64,000 bases of DNA from ZC4RG30 sp963812195 (GTDB lineage: Bacteria > Pseudomonadota > Gammaproteobacteria > Steroidobacterales > Steroidobacteraceae). Below, piece by piece: positions 42,046-49,804 of the stretch. How positions within the stretch are numbered: position 1 is the first letter of the stretch; each line of letters opens with the position of its first letter. Position numbers and translations under genes: made by a program. The notes under the pieces were generated by a model. It saw nothing but the letters and a program-made list of their open reading frames with translations. It had not been told where the DNA came from and did not search any database. The stretch spans positions 124,001 through 188,000 of the forward strand of contig CAWEUI010000013.1 of NCBI GenBank assembly GCA_963812195.1, in the 5' to 3' direction.

Positions 42046-42497
42046 GGCGGCGTTCCGTCTGTCGTGGTCGGCTTCGCACCAGGCAGGGGTGTGCCGTCTT
42101 CGATGCTGATCTTCGGCGGACCGGCGGGGCCGCCGTTGCCCATGATGCGGCCGTCGGCCAGCTTGATCTGCTGCAGCAGTGCGCCGGGTTCGCCGGTGCG
42201 CAGCGGCGAGACGACCAGCGAGATCACGTCGTCCTTCCTGATCATGTTGAACTTCCACCCGGCCCGGTCGAGGATGCCCGGGTTGGCGCACTCGATCAGC
42301 CAGTCGTGGGACTTGCCGTCCTTGCCCATGGCTTCCACATGGATGTAGACGTGCGGGTTCTGCCAGTCGAACTCGGTCACCTTGCCCTTGAGCAGGATCT
42401 GGTGATCGCGGTCGAACATCGCGAAGGAATGGTGCGCGAACGCACTGCCGGCGCCGCAGGTGAGGCAGCAAGCTGCCAGGAATATGCGTAGTTTCAA
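42042..42497 (-). CDS. DUF6152 family periplasmic protein
   Basis: 151 residues with a signal peptide (AACCLTCGAGSAFA) and then HHSFAMFDRDHQILLKGKVT and FDWQNPHVYIHVEA, the hallmark of DUF6152. The conserved HHS at the mature N-terminus could bind a metal; that is inference. It is the middle gene of a three-gene operon of exported proteins and is coupled to the next gene by ATGA. Confidence 0.82.
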   Translation of the reverse strand: MKLRIFLAACCLTCGAGSAFAHHSFAMFDRDHQILLKGKVTEFDWQNPHVYIHVEAMGKDGKSHDWLIECANPGILDRAGWKFNMIRKDDVISLVVSPLRTGEPGALLQQIKLADGRIMGNGGPAGPPKISIEDGTPLPGAKPTTTDGTPP

Positions 42498-42563
42498 GTG
42501 CCCCCCTGGATCTCGAGGGGCGTTCGGCGCCCCGCGCTGTCTGGCGGATTCTAGCGCCTGCGC

Positions 42564-43182
42564 TCAGCCGCGGCGATAGAGGCTCTTGAGCTCGCATCTT
42601 CTTGGCTCCCGGGCGCTCCAGCTCCAGGCTCACCTGCAGCGTTCCGTTGGGCAGCAGCGTGTAGGTCTCGGTCTGCCAGCTCTTGCGATCGTACTTCTGT
42701 TCGATGATCAGCGCGTCATGCTTCCATCTGGTGGTGATCCTGGCCGTGCCTTCGGCGTCCACCAGGCTGTGCGGTTCATCGGGGAAGGCATGCCGTTCGG
42801 CGCCGCCGGCCGGTCGGATGACGATCTCCTCGTCACCGCGCTGGGTCAGCACCAGCGAAGCCGGGGGCGTTGCCAGGGCCAGCAGCAGCTTGCGCATCTG
42901 CGCCTTCAGCGGACGGTCATAGACGGGTTTGAGCTCGTCCTCGACCCGTGCGTCGGCGTCTGCCACCGGGTCTGCTTCGCGGCGGCGGGGTTTGCGGGCC
43001 TTGGGTTCCTTGTATTTGGCCAGTGCGGCGTCCACCGCGGTATCGGCTGGATCACTGTGGGCAGCGTCCAGTACCCAGCTGCCGCACAGCCACGCACACC
43101 CTGGCGGCGTATCCGCTGCCCAGGCAGGCAGTGCCACGATACCGAGCGCCCCCAGAAGTGCGATCCCTGCCAGCTTCCTCAT
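42564..43182 (-). CDS. Secreted hypothetical protein (C-terminal frameshift)
   Basis: About 206 residues. The signal peptide is ALGIVALPAWAAD, followed by GCAWLCGSWVLDAAHSDPAD and a Lys/Arg-rich linker. A beta-rich part with TRWKHDALIIEQKYDRKSWQ and TLLPNGTLQVSLELERPG follows. Near 42593 one extra base shifts the frame. The corrected end is ELKSLYRRG with the stop at 42564; otherwise the frame runs on into the next gene. This is a family I do not recognise. The overall layout (two Cys at the mature N-terminus, repeated strands) resembles small lipocalin-like exported proteins. It is the first gene of the operon. Confidence 0.7.
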
Positions 43183-43333
43183 GGCCCGAATGTAGCGCAG
43201 CAGCCAGTTGCTTTGCAGTCAGGTCCGCCGTTCCGTGACAGTCGTAACTTTATGCGTGCGGGGCAGTGCCCGGAAGGACCACGAAGAGGGCAAGGGCACC
43301 CTGCCGAGCGGCTGCGCGTCGGCAACGTGACCT

Positions 43334-44606
43334 TCACGCGCGCCGGGAAGCACGCCCCTGATGCCGGTGCCGACCAGAATGGCGTTGGCCGGAACGCGAC
43401 TGTGGATGGCGCCGCTGCGCCGCCGGCTGCTGCGAGGTCTGCGTCGGCCGCTGCGGGGGAGACTCACGATGCGCCGCAGACTCGGTGATCGCGAACTCGG
43501 GCAGCGGCAATGAGGCAATGTCGCGGCCGAGCAGTTTCACTGATGTCCTTCAGGTAAGGTGCTTCGTCCGGCGAGACCAGCGAAACCGCCTTGCCGGTGG
43601 AGCCGGCGCGGGCCGTGCGGCCGATGCGATGCACGTAGTCCTCGGGCACGTTCGGCAGCTCGTAGTTGACGACGTAGGGCAGTTCCTTGATGTCCAGTCC
43701 GCGCGCGGCGACTTCGGTGGCCACCAGCGCAACGATCTTGTTGCTCTTGAAGTCGGCCAGTGCGCGCACGCGCGCGTTCTGGCTCTTGTTGCCGTGGATG
43801 GGCAGCGACGGGATGCCGGCCCGCGCGAGCTGGTCGGCGAGCCGGTTGGCGCCGTGCTTGGTACGCGTGAACACCAGCACCTGATGCCAGTTGCCGTCGT
43901 TGATCAGATGCGCCAGCAGATGGCGCTTGTGTTCCTTCGGCAGCCGGTAGCTGACCTGTTCCACCTTGTCGGCGGTGCGGTTCGGCGGCGCGACCTCGAT
44001 GTTCTGCGGATCGTGCAGCAGGTTCGAGGCCAGGCGACGTATGTCCTCGGAGTAGGTGGCCGAGAACAGCAGGTTCTGGCGCTGCTTGGGCAGCATGGCG
44101 CGCACCCGCTTGATGTCGTGGATGAAGCCCATGTCGAGCATGCGGTCGGCTTCGTCCAGCACGAAGATGCCGACCTCGGCCAGCGACACGAACTTCTGGT
44201 TGGCCAGGTCGAGCAGCCGCCCCGGCGTTGCCACCAGGATGTCGCAGCCGCCGCGCAATGCCGCGATCTGCGGCCGTTCCGACACGCCGCCGAAGATGAC
44301 CAGCGATCGCAGGTTGGTGTGACGTCCGTAGTGACGCACGCTCTCGGCCACCTGCGCAGCCAGTTCGCGCGTCGGCGTCAGGATCAGTGCGCGCGGGGCG
44401 GTACCTGCGCGGGCGCACAGCTTCTGCAGGATCGGCAGCACGAAGCCGGCCGTCTTGCCGGTGCCCGTCTGCGCTCCGGCCAGCACGTCGCGTCCGGCGA
44501 GCACTGCCGGGATGGCGGCCTGCTGGATGGGGGTGGGAATGGAATAGCCCTTGTCGGTGACAGCAGTCACCAGCTCGGGCTTGAGCCCGAGATCTGAAAA
44601 ATTCAT
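43334..44606 (-). CDS. rhlE: DEAD-box RNA helicase RhlE (C-terminal frameshift)
   Basis: About 424 residues from the ATG at 44606 (NFSDLGLKPELVTAVTDKGY). Helicase motifs are Q (PTPIQQAAIP), I (AQTGTGKT), Ia (PTRELAAQV), II (LDEADRMLDMGF), III (SATY), IV (VLVFTRTKHG), V (ATEVAARGLDI) and VI (HRIGRTARAG). The catalytic core is intact. After PYLKDIS the frame shifts near 43541. The likely continuation, KLLGRDIASLPLPEFA, then leads into an Arg/Gln-rich basic tail typical of RhlE. It unwinds short RNA duplexes in ribosome assembly and RNA decay. The exact C-terminus is uncertain. Confidence 0.9.
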
Positions 44607-44817
44607 GAATACCTTTTTTGGGGAGCCTGATTCGCGATACCAGAATCCGGTCAATGTGCAGACCGGTCGCGATCCGGCGAAAGACGGAGCGAAGTGTACC
44701 ATGCGGGCGCGACGGGGCCAGGAATAACCTCGATTCGGAGGAGGCAGTATGTCGCGAAGGTGCTCGAGCCGGTGATCGGCAAGGTTCTGGAAGAGGCGCG
44801 GCGCTGAAGGCGCGGCT

Positions 44818-45321
44818 TCACTTGCCGCCGATCTGGCGGCGCAGGCGCCGGCGTTCGCGCAGTTGCTGCAGCAGTTGCCGGCGTTCGGCCTGTGACTTCT
44901 GCTGCCACTGCCTGCGCAATTCCAGGCGCCGTTGCTGCGACAGGCGACGATAGTCGCGGTAATCCCTGCGAATGCGCGCCTGTTCCTGCGGTGGCAGGCT
45001 CTGGAATTCACTCCAGCGCCTGCGGATGAGATTGCGTCGATCTTCGGGCAGGGCGCGCCACTTCCTGAAACGTTCGCGGGCCGCCTGGCGCTGCTCGCCA
45101 TTCATTTCGAGCCAGCGCGCGGCGCCTCTGGCCAGGTTCTGGCGCCGCTGCTCGGGCAACTGGCTCCAGGTTGACTGGAACTGCGCCAGCAGCTGCTGCT
45201 GGTCCGGCGTGAGCGCGGACCAGTCGACACCGGCACTCGCGCTGGCGGCCGGCGCGGTGGGCTGTCCGGCCAGGGCGGTACCGCCCAATGCCAGCATGCC
45301 GATGACGAGCAACGCTTTCAT
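44818..45321 (-). CDS. DUF3106 exported protein
   Basis: 167 residues with a signal peptide (VIGMLALGGTALAG) and then an extremely Arg/Gln-rich helical region. Repeats such as RRQNLARGAARW, RRNLIRRRWSEFQSLPPQEQ and RRQLLQQLRERRRLRR match DUF3106, which is related in pattern to CpxP-like periplasmic stress proteins. It is the last gene of the sigma-factor operon, coupled by ATGA to the preceding gene. Function is unknown, possibly envelope-stress linked. Confidence 0.8.
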   Translation of the reverse strand: MKALLVIGMLALGGTALAGQPTAPAASASAGVDWSALTPDQQQLLAQFQSTWSQLPEQRRQNLARGAARWLEMNGEQRQAARERFRKWRALPEDRRNLIRRRWSEFQSLPPQEQARIRRDYRDYRRLSQQRRLELRRQWQQKSQAERRQLLQQLRERRRLRRQIGGK

Positions 45322-45590
45322 GACTTGTTCACCTTCTCCTGTCTGGGCGCCGGCTGGCTGGGCGGCGCCGGCTTGTCCGCCGCTTTGCCCGCCGTGGCCT
45401 GGGTCGGTCTGTTCTCCAGATACTCGCGCCACGCTTCGTCTTCCGTGTCCACGGAGCCGAGGAATTCCAGAAACTCCGGATCGACCGACTCCACCTTGCC
45501 CTGCGCCGGCGGCGGGGACTGGTGCTCCGCGGCGTGCGCCGCGCCGGCCGCCATGGCGGCCAGCAGCGTCAGGGCACAGGCGCGTCGCAT
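45318..45590 (-). CDS. Small secreted protein in sigma-factor operon
   Basis: 90 residues with a signal peptide (LTLLAAMAAGAAHAAE) followed by an acidic segment EFLEFLGSVDTEDEAWREYL and a Pro/Lys-rich tail. The EFLEFLGS motif recurs in small proteins encoded beside DUF3106 genes. There is no known function. It starts 5 bases after the anti-sigma-like stop and overlaps the DUF3106 start by 4. Confidence 0.72.
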   Translation of the reverse strand: MRRACALTLLAAMAAGAAHAAEHQSPPPAQGKVESVDPEFLEFLGSVDTEDEAWREYLENRPTQATAGKAADKPAPPSQPAPRQEKVNKS

Positions 45591-45594
45591 GCCT

Positions 45595-45978
45595 TCAGCC
45601 GCCCGACTCGCCCTGCTCACCCTGTGCCGCCGCCCATTCGATGAAGCCCAGGTCCGATTCCTGGGCGATGTCGAAGGCTTCGGCGTCGGAGAGCAGGTCC
45701 ATGTCGTACAACGCCGCCACCGTTGCGACGTTGACCGGTGCAGCCGGCTTGCCCGGCCCGAACAACAGCACTGCCGCCAGGGCCGCGCCAGCCACGGCGC
45801 CCACGGGGGCGAGGTAGCGGAATTCGAGCCACCCGGGCCGGCGCGCGGCCGCATCCACTGCTGCCGCACGGGCGCGCGACAGACGCGCGCGCGTTGCGCC
45901 ATCCGTGCCGGATATGCTGGTTCGCAGCAGTTCAGCGGCGCGCCGTTCGAACCGCGTGTCTTCGTCGTGCTCGTTCAT
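45595..45978 (-). CDS. Putative membrane-bound anti-sigma factor (DUF3619-like)
   Basis: 127 residues. A cytoplasmic N-terminal helix region (RRAAELLRTSI, RLSRARAAAVDAAA) is followed by one membrane segment (APVGAVAGAALAAVLLFG) and an acidic outer tail ending DLGFIEWAAAQGE. The ATG overlaps the sigma factor stop (ATGA). This position and topology are typical of anti-sigma factors. The residue pattern is closer to DUF3619 than to zinc-binding anti-sigma domains (no HxxxCxxC). Confidence 0.68.
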   Translation of the reverse strand: MNEHDEDTRFERRAAELLRTSISGTDGATRARLSRARAAAVDAAARRPGWLEFRYLAPVGAVAGAALAAVLLFGPGKPAAPVNVATVAALYDMDLLSDAEAFDIAQESDLGFIEWAAAQGEQGESGG

Positions 45979-46532
45979 GACCAGAACTCGTCCAGTTGTT
46001 CCTTCAGCGTCTGCACGGCCCGGAAGTAATGTGTCTTGACGCTGCCGTCACTGCAACCCATTGCCGCCGCGGTCTGCGCCACGTCCAGGCCTTCCATGTT
46101 GCGCAGCAGGAAGGCTTCGCGCTGCCGCGCGGGCAATCGGGACACAGCAGCTTCCAGAGTCGCCAGCATCGCCCCGCTTTCCACCTGGTCATCCGGCCCG
46201 GGTCCATGGTCTGCCGCCTCGGCCACCGGATCGGGGGCTTCACCGTCCTCGTTGCGGCGCCAGCTCAGCACGGCCATGACCTTGCCGCGCACCATGCGGC
46301 GGCGCTGCTGGTCCCGGATCTTGTTCTCCAGGATCCGGTAGAACAGCGGCCGCCATTGCGCGGCCGGCCGCTGCGCGTAGCGACGGGCCAGCTGCATCAT
46401 GGCGTCCTGCACGGCATCGAGCGCGTCATCGTCGTGACGCAGTGCGATTCGCGCCATCCGGAAAGCCTTGCGTTCCACCTCGGCGAGAAAGCCATTCAGC
46501 TCACGCCGGATCTCATCTTTCGATGCCGACAA
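45975..46532 (-). CDS. ECF-type RNA polymerase sigma factor
   Basis: About 185 residues from the TTG at 46532, which has GAAGG seven bases upstream; the open frame extends to 46658. Region 2 is present (AFRMARIAL, DDALDAVQDAMMQLARRYAQ, WRPLFYRILENKIRD), as is region 4 (LPARQREAFLLRNMEGLDVA, GCSDGSVKTHYFRAVQTLKE). It is a group IV sigma factor that would be held by the downstream membrane protein and released by an envelope signal. It probably controls its own operon and perhaps the divergent outer membrane gene. Confidence 0.87.
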   Translation of the reverse strand: MSASKDEIRRELNGFLAEVERKAFRMARIALRHDDDALDAVQDAMMQLARRYAQRPAAQWRPLFYRILENKIRDQQRRRMVRGKVMAVLSWRRNEDGEAPDPVAEAADHGPGPDDQVESGAMLATLEAAVSRLPARQREAFLLRNMEGLDVAQTAAAMGCSDGSVKTHYFRAVQTLKEQLDEFWS

Positions 46533-46703
46533 TGCAAGGCCTTCGGGGTAGTGCAGTTCCACGCCTTCAATGAACGAGCCAGGAGCGCTGCGGTTGACGC
46601 CGCGGCGCGTCGTTTCATGACATATTGACGGTACAGTGGCTGAAGTCAACGCGACCATGTGCCGGCGCGTTGTCGTGACAACGCGCGGGAGGAAGAGCCG
46701 GAC

Positions 46704-47576
46704 ATGTGGGGAAGAATCTGTGGCGTCGTGCTGGGCGCCGTGCTGGCGGCTCCGGCCTGGGCCGGTTCACTGACGCTCAGTGGCCTGGCCGATACAGATC
46801 ATGGCCGGTCGATCGATCTGCGCGGGCGCATTTCGCCCATCCAGGCGCTCACGCTGGGCGCCGGCGTGGGCCACAGCAGCTTCCTGGGCAGTGGCAGCGA
46901 CGAGGATTTGTCCGGAACCAGCTTCGGAGTGTCCGCCGACCTGCAGATGGCTGCCTTCTTCGCCGATGTGTCGGCGGATCGCTGGGAGGACTCCGGCAAC
47001 CTTCGATCCACGGTACTGCACGGCGAGCTGGGCTGGATGAGCGACAGCGGCGTGGCGTTGTCCGCGCTGGTGACTCATCACGCGATGCGGGTCACGTATA
47101 CCGCGACACTGCTGGGCCAGCCGCGTGAAGGGACGGCGGATTTCTCCGGTACCGGGTTCGGCGCCGATTTGTCGTACTACGGCGCGGCCTGGAACGCGGG
47201 CGTGCGCTTCGTCGACTACACCTACGGCTCGAGCGTGAGTCGTGTACGCCAGGTGCTGGGGTCCGGCAACACGAATCGCTTTCCGCGGCTGCAGCGGCTG
47301 ATCGGCTCGATGGCCACGCGCGCGGCCGGCGCCCCGGATCGTGAAGCCTCCGGCGTGCTGGGCCGGCAGTTCGCATCCGTATCCCTTGCCGCCAATGTGG
47401 ATTGGCAGCGCGATGCACTGACCGGCGACAAGACCAGGAGCGCCGGGCTGACACTGGGGCTGACGCCGACGCCGCGCTGGGGAGTCGATGTATCCGCCGG
47501 CGTCAGCAACAGCGGCGCGGCCGGCACCGTGTCGTGGGCCGGCCTCTCGTTGACCTTGCGCAGCGCCGCGAAGTAG
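46704..47576 (+). CDS. Predicted outer membrane beta-barrel protein
   Basis: 290 residues; the ATG at 46704 follows GGGAGGAA. The signal peptide (GVVLGAVLAAPAWAG) is followed by alternating hydrophobic strands: TLGAGVGHSSFLG, VALSALVTHHAMRVTYTATL, AGLTLGLTPTPRWGVDVSAG and the final WAGLSLTLRSAAK. There is no strict C-terminal Phe/Trp, so assembly signals are not perfect. It is divergent from the sigma operon, sharing about 170 bases of regulatory DNA. Function is unknown. Confidence 0.68.
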   Translation: MWGRICGVVLGAVLAAPAWAGSLTLSGLADTDHGRSIDLRGRISPIQALTLGAGVGHSSFLGSGSDEDLSGTSFGVSADLQMAAFFADVSADRWEDSGNLRSTVLHGELGWMSDSGVALSALVTHHAMRVTYTATLLGQPREGTADFSGTGFGADLSYYGAAWNAGVRFVDYTYGSSVSRVRQVLGSGNTNRFPRLQRLIGSMATRAAGAPDREASGVLGRQFASVSLAANVDWQRDALTGDKTRSAGLTLGLTPTPRWGVDVSAGVSNSGAAGTVSWAGLSLTLRSAAK

Positions 47577-47586
47577 CCCGGGCGGC

Positions 47587-48444
47587 TCAGGCCAGCGCCT
47601 TGCTGAACAGCGCCAGCTGGCGCGCCCAGGCCTTCTCGGCCTGCTCCTTGTTGTAGGCCTGCGTGTCGATCGCGCACCAGCCGTGCTGGGCACCCTTGTA
47701 CACCTCGACCTCGGCGGACAGGCGCGCATCCGCGAATGTCTTGCGCAGGATGTCCTTGGACGTGGGGTCGCGCTGGTCGTCGCTGTCGGCGATGCAGATC
47801 AGGAAGCTGGCCCGGGACTTTTCGATCCACAGGTGCGGGCTGTCCGGATCCTTGGTGGTCAGGCTGGCGCCGTGGAAGGTGGCCGCGGCACCGACGCGCG
47901 TGGGCACCGAACCGGCGGTACGCAATACCAGCGGGCCACCCATGCAGTAGCCGGTGGTGCCGAGCTTCTTGTTCTTGTCGACGGCCTTCTGGTCGTCGAG
48001 CCAGGCCGTGAAGGCCATCGCATCGCGTACCTGTCCGTCCGGAGTCAGTGATTGCATCATCTGGAACAGCTTGTTGCGCGCATCGCCTGCCATGCTGGTG
48101 CTGGTCGACGTCGGCGCCTTCTGCAGCCGATAGAACGGATTGACCGTCAGTACCGCGTAACCGGATTCGGCCAGGCGCTTGCCCATCTGCTCGAAGGCCG
48201 GGCGCAGGCCGAAGATGTCGGGCCATACCAGCACGCCGGCGTGGGCGCCCGTGGTCGGATGCACGAAGTGCGCATCGCAGGTGCCGTCATTGGTCTTGAT
48301 GTCGACGTGGGATTCGGTGACATCGGCCGCATTGGCGACCTTGGGCAGCATCGCGAGGATGCTGGCGCTGATGCCGAGCTTGCCGAATTCGCGGCGCGAC
48401 AGCGCGCCCGGCAGCAGTTCATTGCTGAAATCCTGATCGCACAT
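47587..48444 (-). CDS. Exported dienelactone hydrolase family protein
   Basis: 285 residues. The N-terminus has SRREFGKLGISASILAMLP, a Tat-type signal. The alpha/beta hydrolase domain shows VWPDIFGLRPAFEQMGKRLA, the nucleophile GYCMGG (Cys, as in dienelactone hydrolases) and GAQHGWC for the catalytic His. Relatives hydrolyse dienelactones or other small esters. The substrate here is unknown. Confidence 0.85.
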   Translation of the reverse strand: MCDQDFSNELLPGALSRREFGKLGISASILAMLPKVANAADVTESHVDIKTNDGTCDAHFVHPTTGAHAGVLVWPDIFGLRPAFEQMGKRLAESGYAVLTVNPFYRLQKAPTSTSTSMAGDARNKLFQMMQSLTPDGQVRDAMAFTAWLDDQKAVDKNKKLGTTGYCMGGPLVLRTAGSVPTRVGAAATFHGASLTTKDPDSPHLWIEKSRASFLICIADSDDQRDPTSKDILRKTFADARLSAEVEVYKGAQHGWCAIDTQAYNKEQAEKAWARQLALFSKALA

Positions 48445-48483
48445 GGCTCGTCCCCCGTCGGTATGTGGTTGCAGGGGCTGATT

Positions 48484-49776
48484 CTATGCCAGCTTCTCCA
48501 CGTTCCGCAGCGCCGGGAACAGCCGCATCCACAGCAGTGCGATAACCACGCTGCCCACGCCCCCGACAATGGTGGCGGGCACGGCTCCCCACCAGCTGGC
48601 CGTCAGCCCGCTTTCGAATTCGCCGAGCTGGTTGGAGGCGTTCACGAACAGGAAGTTGATGGCGCTGACCCGGCCGCGCATCTCGTCGGGGGTGGCCAGT
48701 TGCACCACGGAGAGGCGGATCACCACGCTGATCTGGTCCGCGGCGCCCATCAGCACCAGCGCCACCAGCGTCAGCCACATGTAATGCGACAGGCCGAACA
48801 CCACCGTGGTGGCGCCGAACACGATCACGGACTGGAACAGGCGCAACCCGACACGCCGGGTGAATGGCCGGCGTGCCAGGATGGCGGTGGTTACCAGCGC
48901 CCCGGCGGCCGGCGCGGCGCGCAGCAGGCCCAGGCCCCAGGGGCCGGTGGCCAGAATGTCCTTGGCGAAGATCGGCAACAGCGCCGTGGCGCCGCCCAGC
49001 AGCACGGCGAACAGGTCCAGCGAAATGGTGCCCAGCACGGTGGGATTGCCGCGCACGAAGTGCACGCCGGCGAACAGCGTGCGCCAGGTAGGTACCTCGC
49101 CACTGGCCCGGGCCCGGTGCACGGGCAGGGCGCCGTTGAAGATGCCCGCGAGCACCCAGAACGCGGCAACCACTGCATAGGTGGTGCCTGCCGAGTACGC
49201 GAACAGCAGGCCGCCGATCGCCGGGCCACCGATGGTGGCCACCTGAAACGATCCGGCGGACATTGCGGTGGCCTGCTGGAACTGCGCGGGCGTGACCAGA
49301 TTGGCCAGCATGGCCGCACCGGCCGGCCGCTCGTACGCTGCCGCGCCGCCGAGGATGGCCGACGCCACATAGATGTCGATCACCGTGATCGAACCGGTGT
49401 AGCTGCGCCAGGCCAGGTAGGCCGCCGTGATGCCTTCCAGCCACTGGCACAGCTGCACGATGCGTTTGCGGTCGTGGCGGTCGGCCAGATGGCCGCCATG
49501 GAAGGTGAGCAGCAACGCCGGCAGGAACTGCACCAGGCCGACCATGCCCAGATGAAACGCGCTGTCGGTGAGCAGGTAGACCTGCCAGCCCACGGCCACG
49601 GCGACGATCTGTCGGGAGAAGTTCGAGAACAGCCGGCCGCCGAAGTAGCACAGGAAACTGCGTTGGCGGAACAGCTCGGAGGACTGTGAGTGGGACAAGG
49701 CGCGCGCGCTGAAGGGCAGGGCCTGCAAGATTACAGTTTTGCCGCTGTGGGCGTGCGCCTTTGCCGGTAAAATCAC
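48484..49776 (-). CDS. EntS-like MFS transporter
   Basis: Up to 430 residues; the start is uncertain (ATG at 49776, or the TTG at 49728 giving QALPFSARALSHSQ). It has twelve predicted helices with FGGRLFSNFSRQIVAVAVGW, the loop motif GGHLADRHDRKRI, and DQISVVIRLSVVQLATPDEM then RGRVSAINFLFVNASNQLGE. These match the MFS_3/EntS exporter branch (siderophore and drug exporters). There is no siderophore cluster nearby. It is divergent from the AsmA gene. Confidence 0.83.
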   Translation of the reverse strand: MILPAKAHAHSGKTVILQALPFSARALSHSQSSELFRQRSFLCYFGGRLFSNFSRQIVAVAVGWQVYLLTDSAFHLGMVGLVQFLPALLLTFHGGHLADRHDRKRIVQLCQWLEGITAAYLAWRSYTGSITVIDIYVASAILGGAAAYERPAGAAMLANLVTPAQFQQATAMSAGSFQVATIGGPAIGGLLFAYSAGTTYAVVAAFWVLAGIFNGALPVHRARASGEVPTWRTLFAGVHFVRGNPTVLGTISLDLFAVLLGGATALLPIFAKDILATGPWGLGLLRAAPAAGALVTTAILARRPFTRRVGLRLFQSVIVFGATTVVFGLSHYMWLTLVALVLMGAADQISVVIRLSVVQLATPDEMRGRVSAINFLFVNASNQLGEFESGLTASWWGAVPATIVGGVGSVVIALLWMRLFPALRNVEKLA

Positions 49777-49804
49777 GTGTTCCGCGGCCTAACCGGGAGC
49801 ACCC

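Noticed and set aside
41242..43182. One 646-codon minus-strand frame covering three secreted proteins
   Set aside because: Two internal signal peptides, a GC-rich out-of-phase stretch and the DUF6152 frame in between show three genes; the join is caused by a frameshift near 42593.
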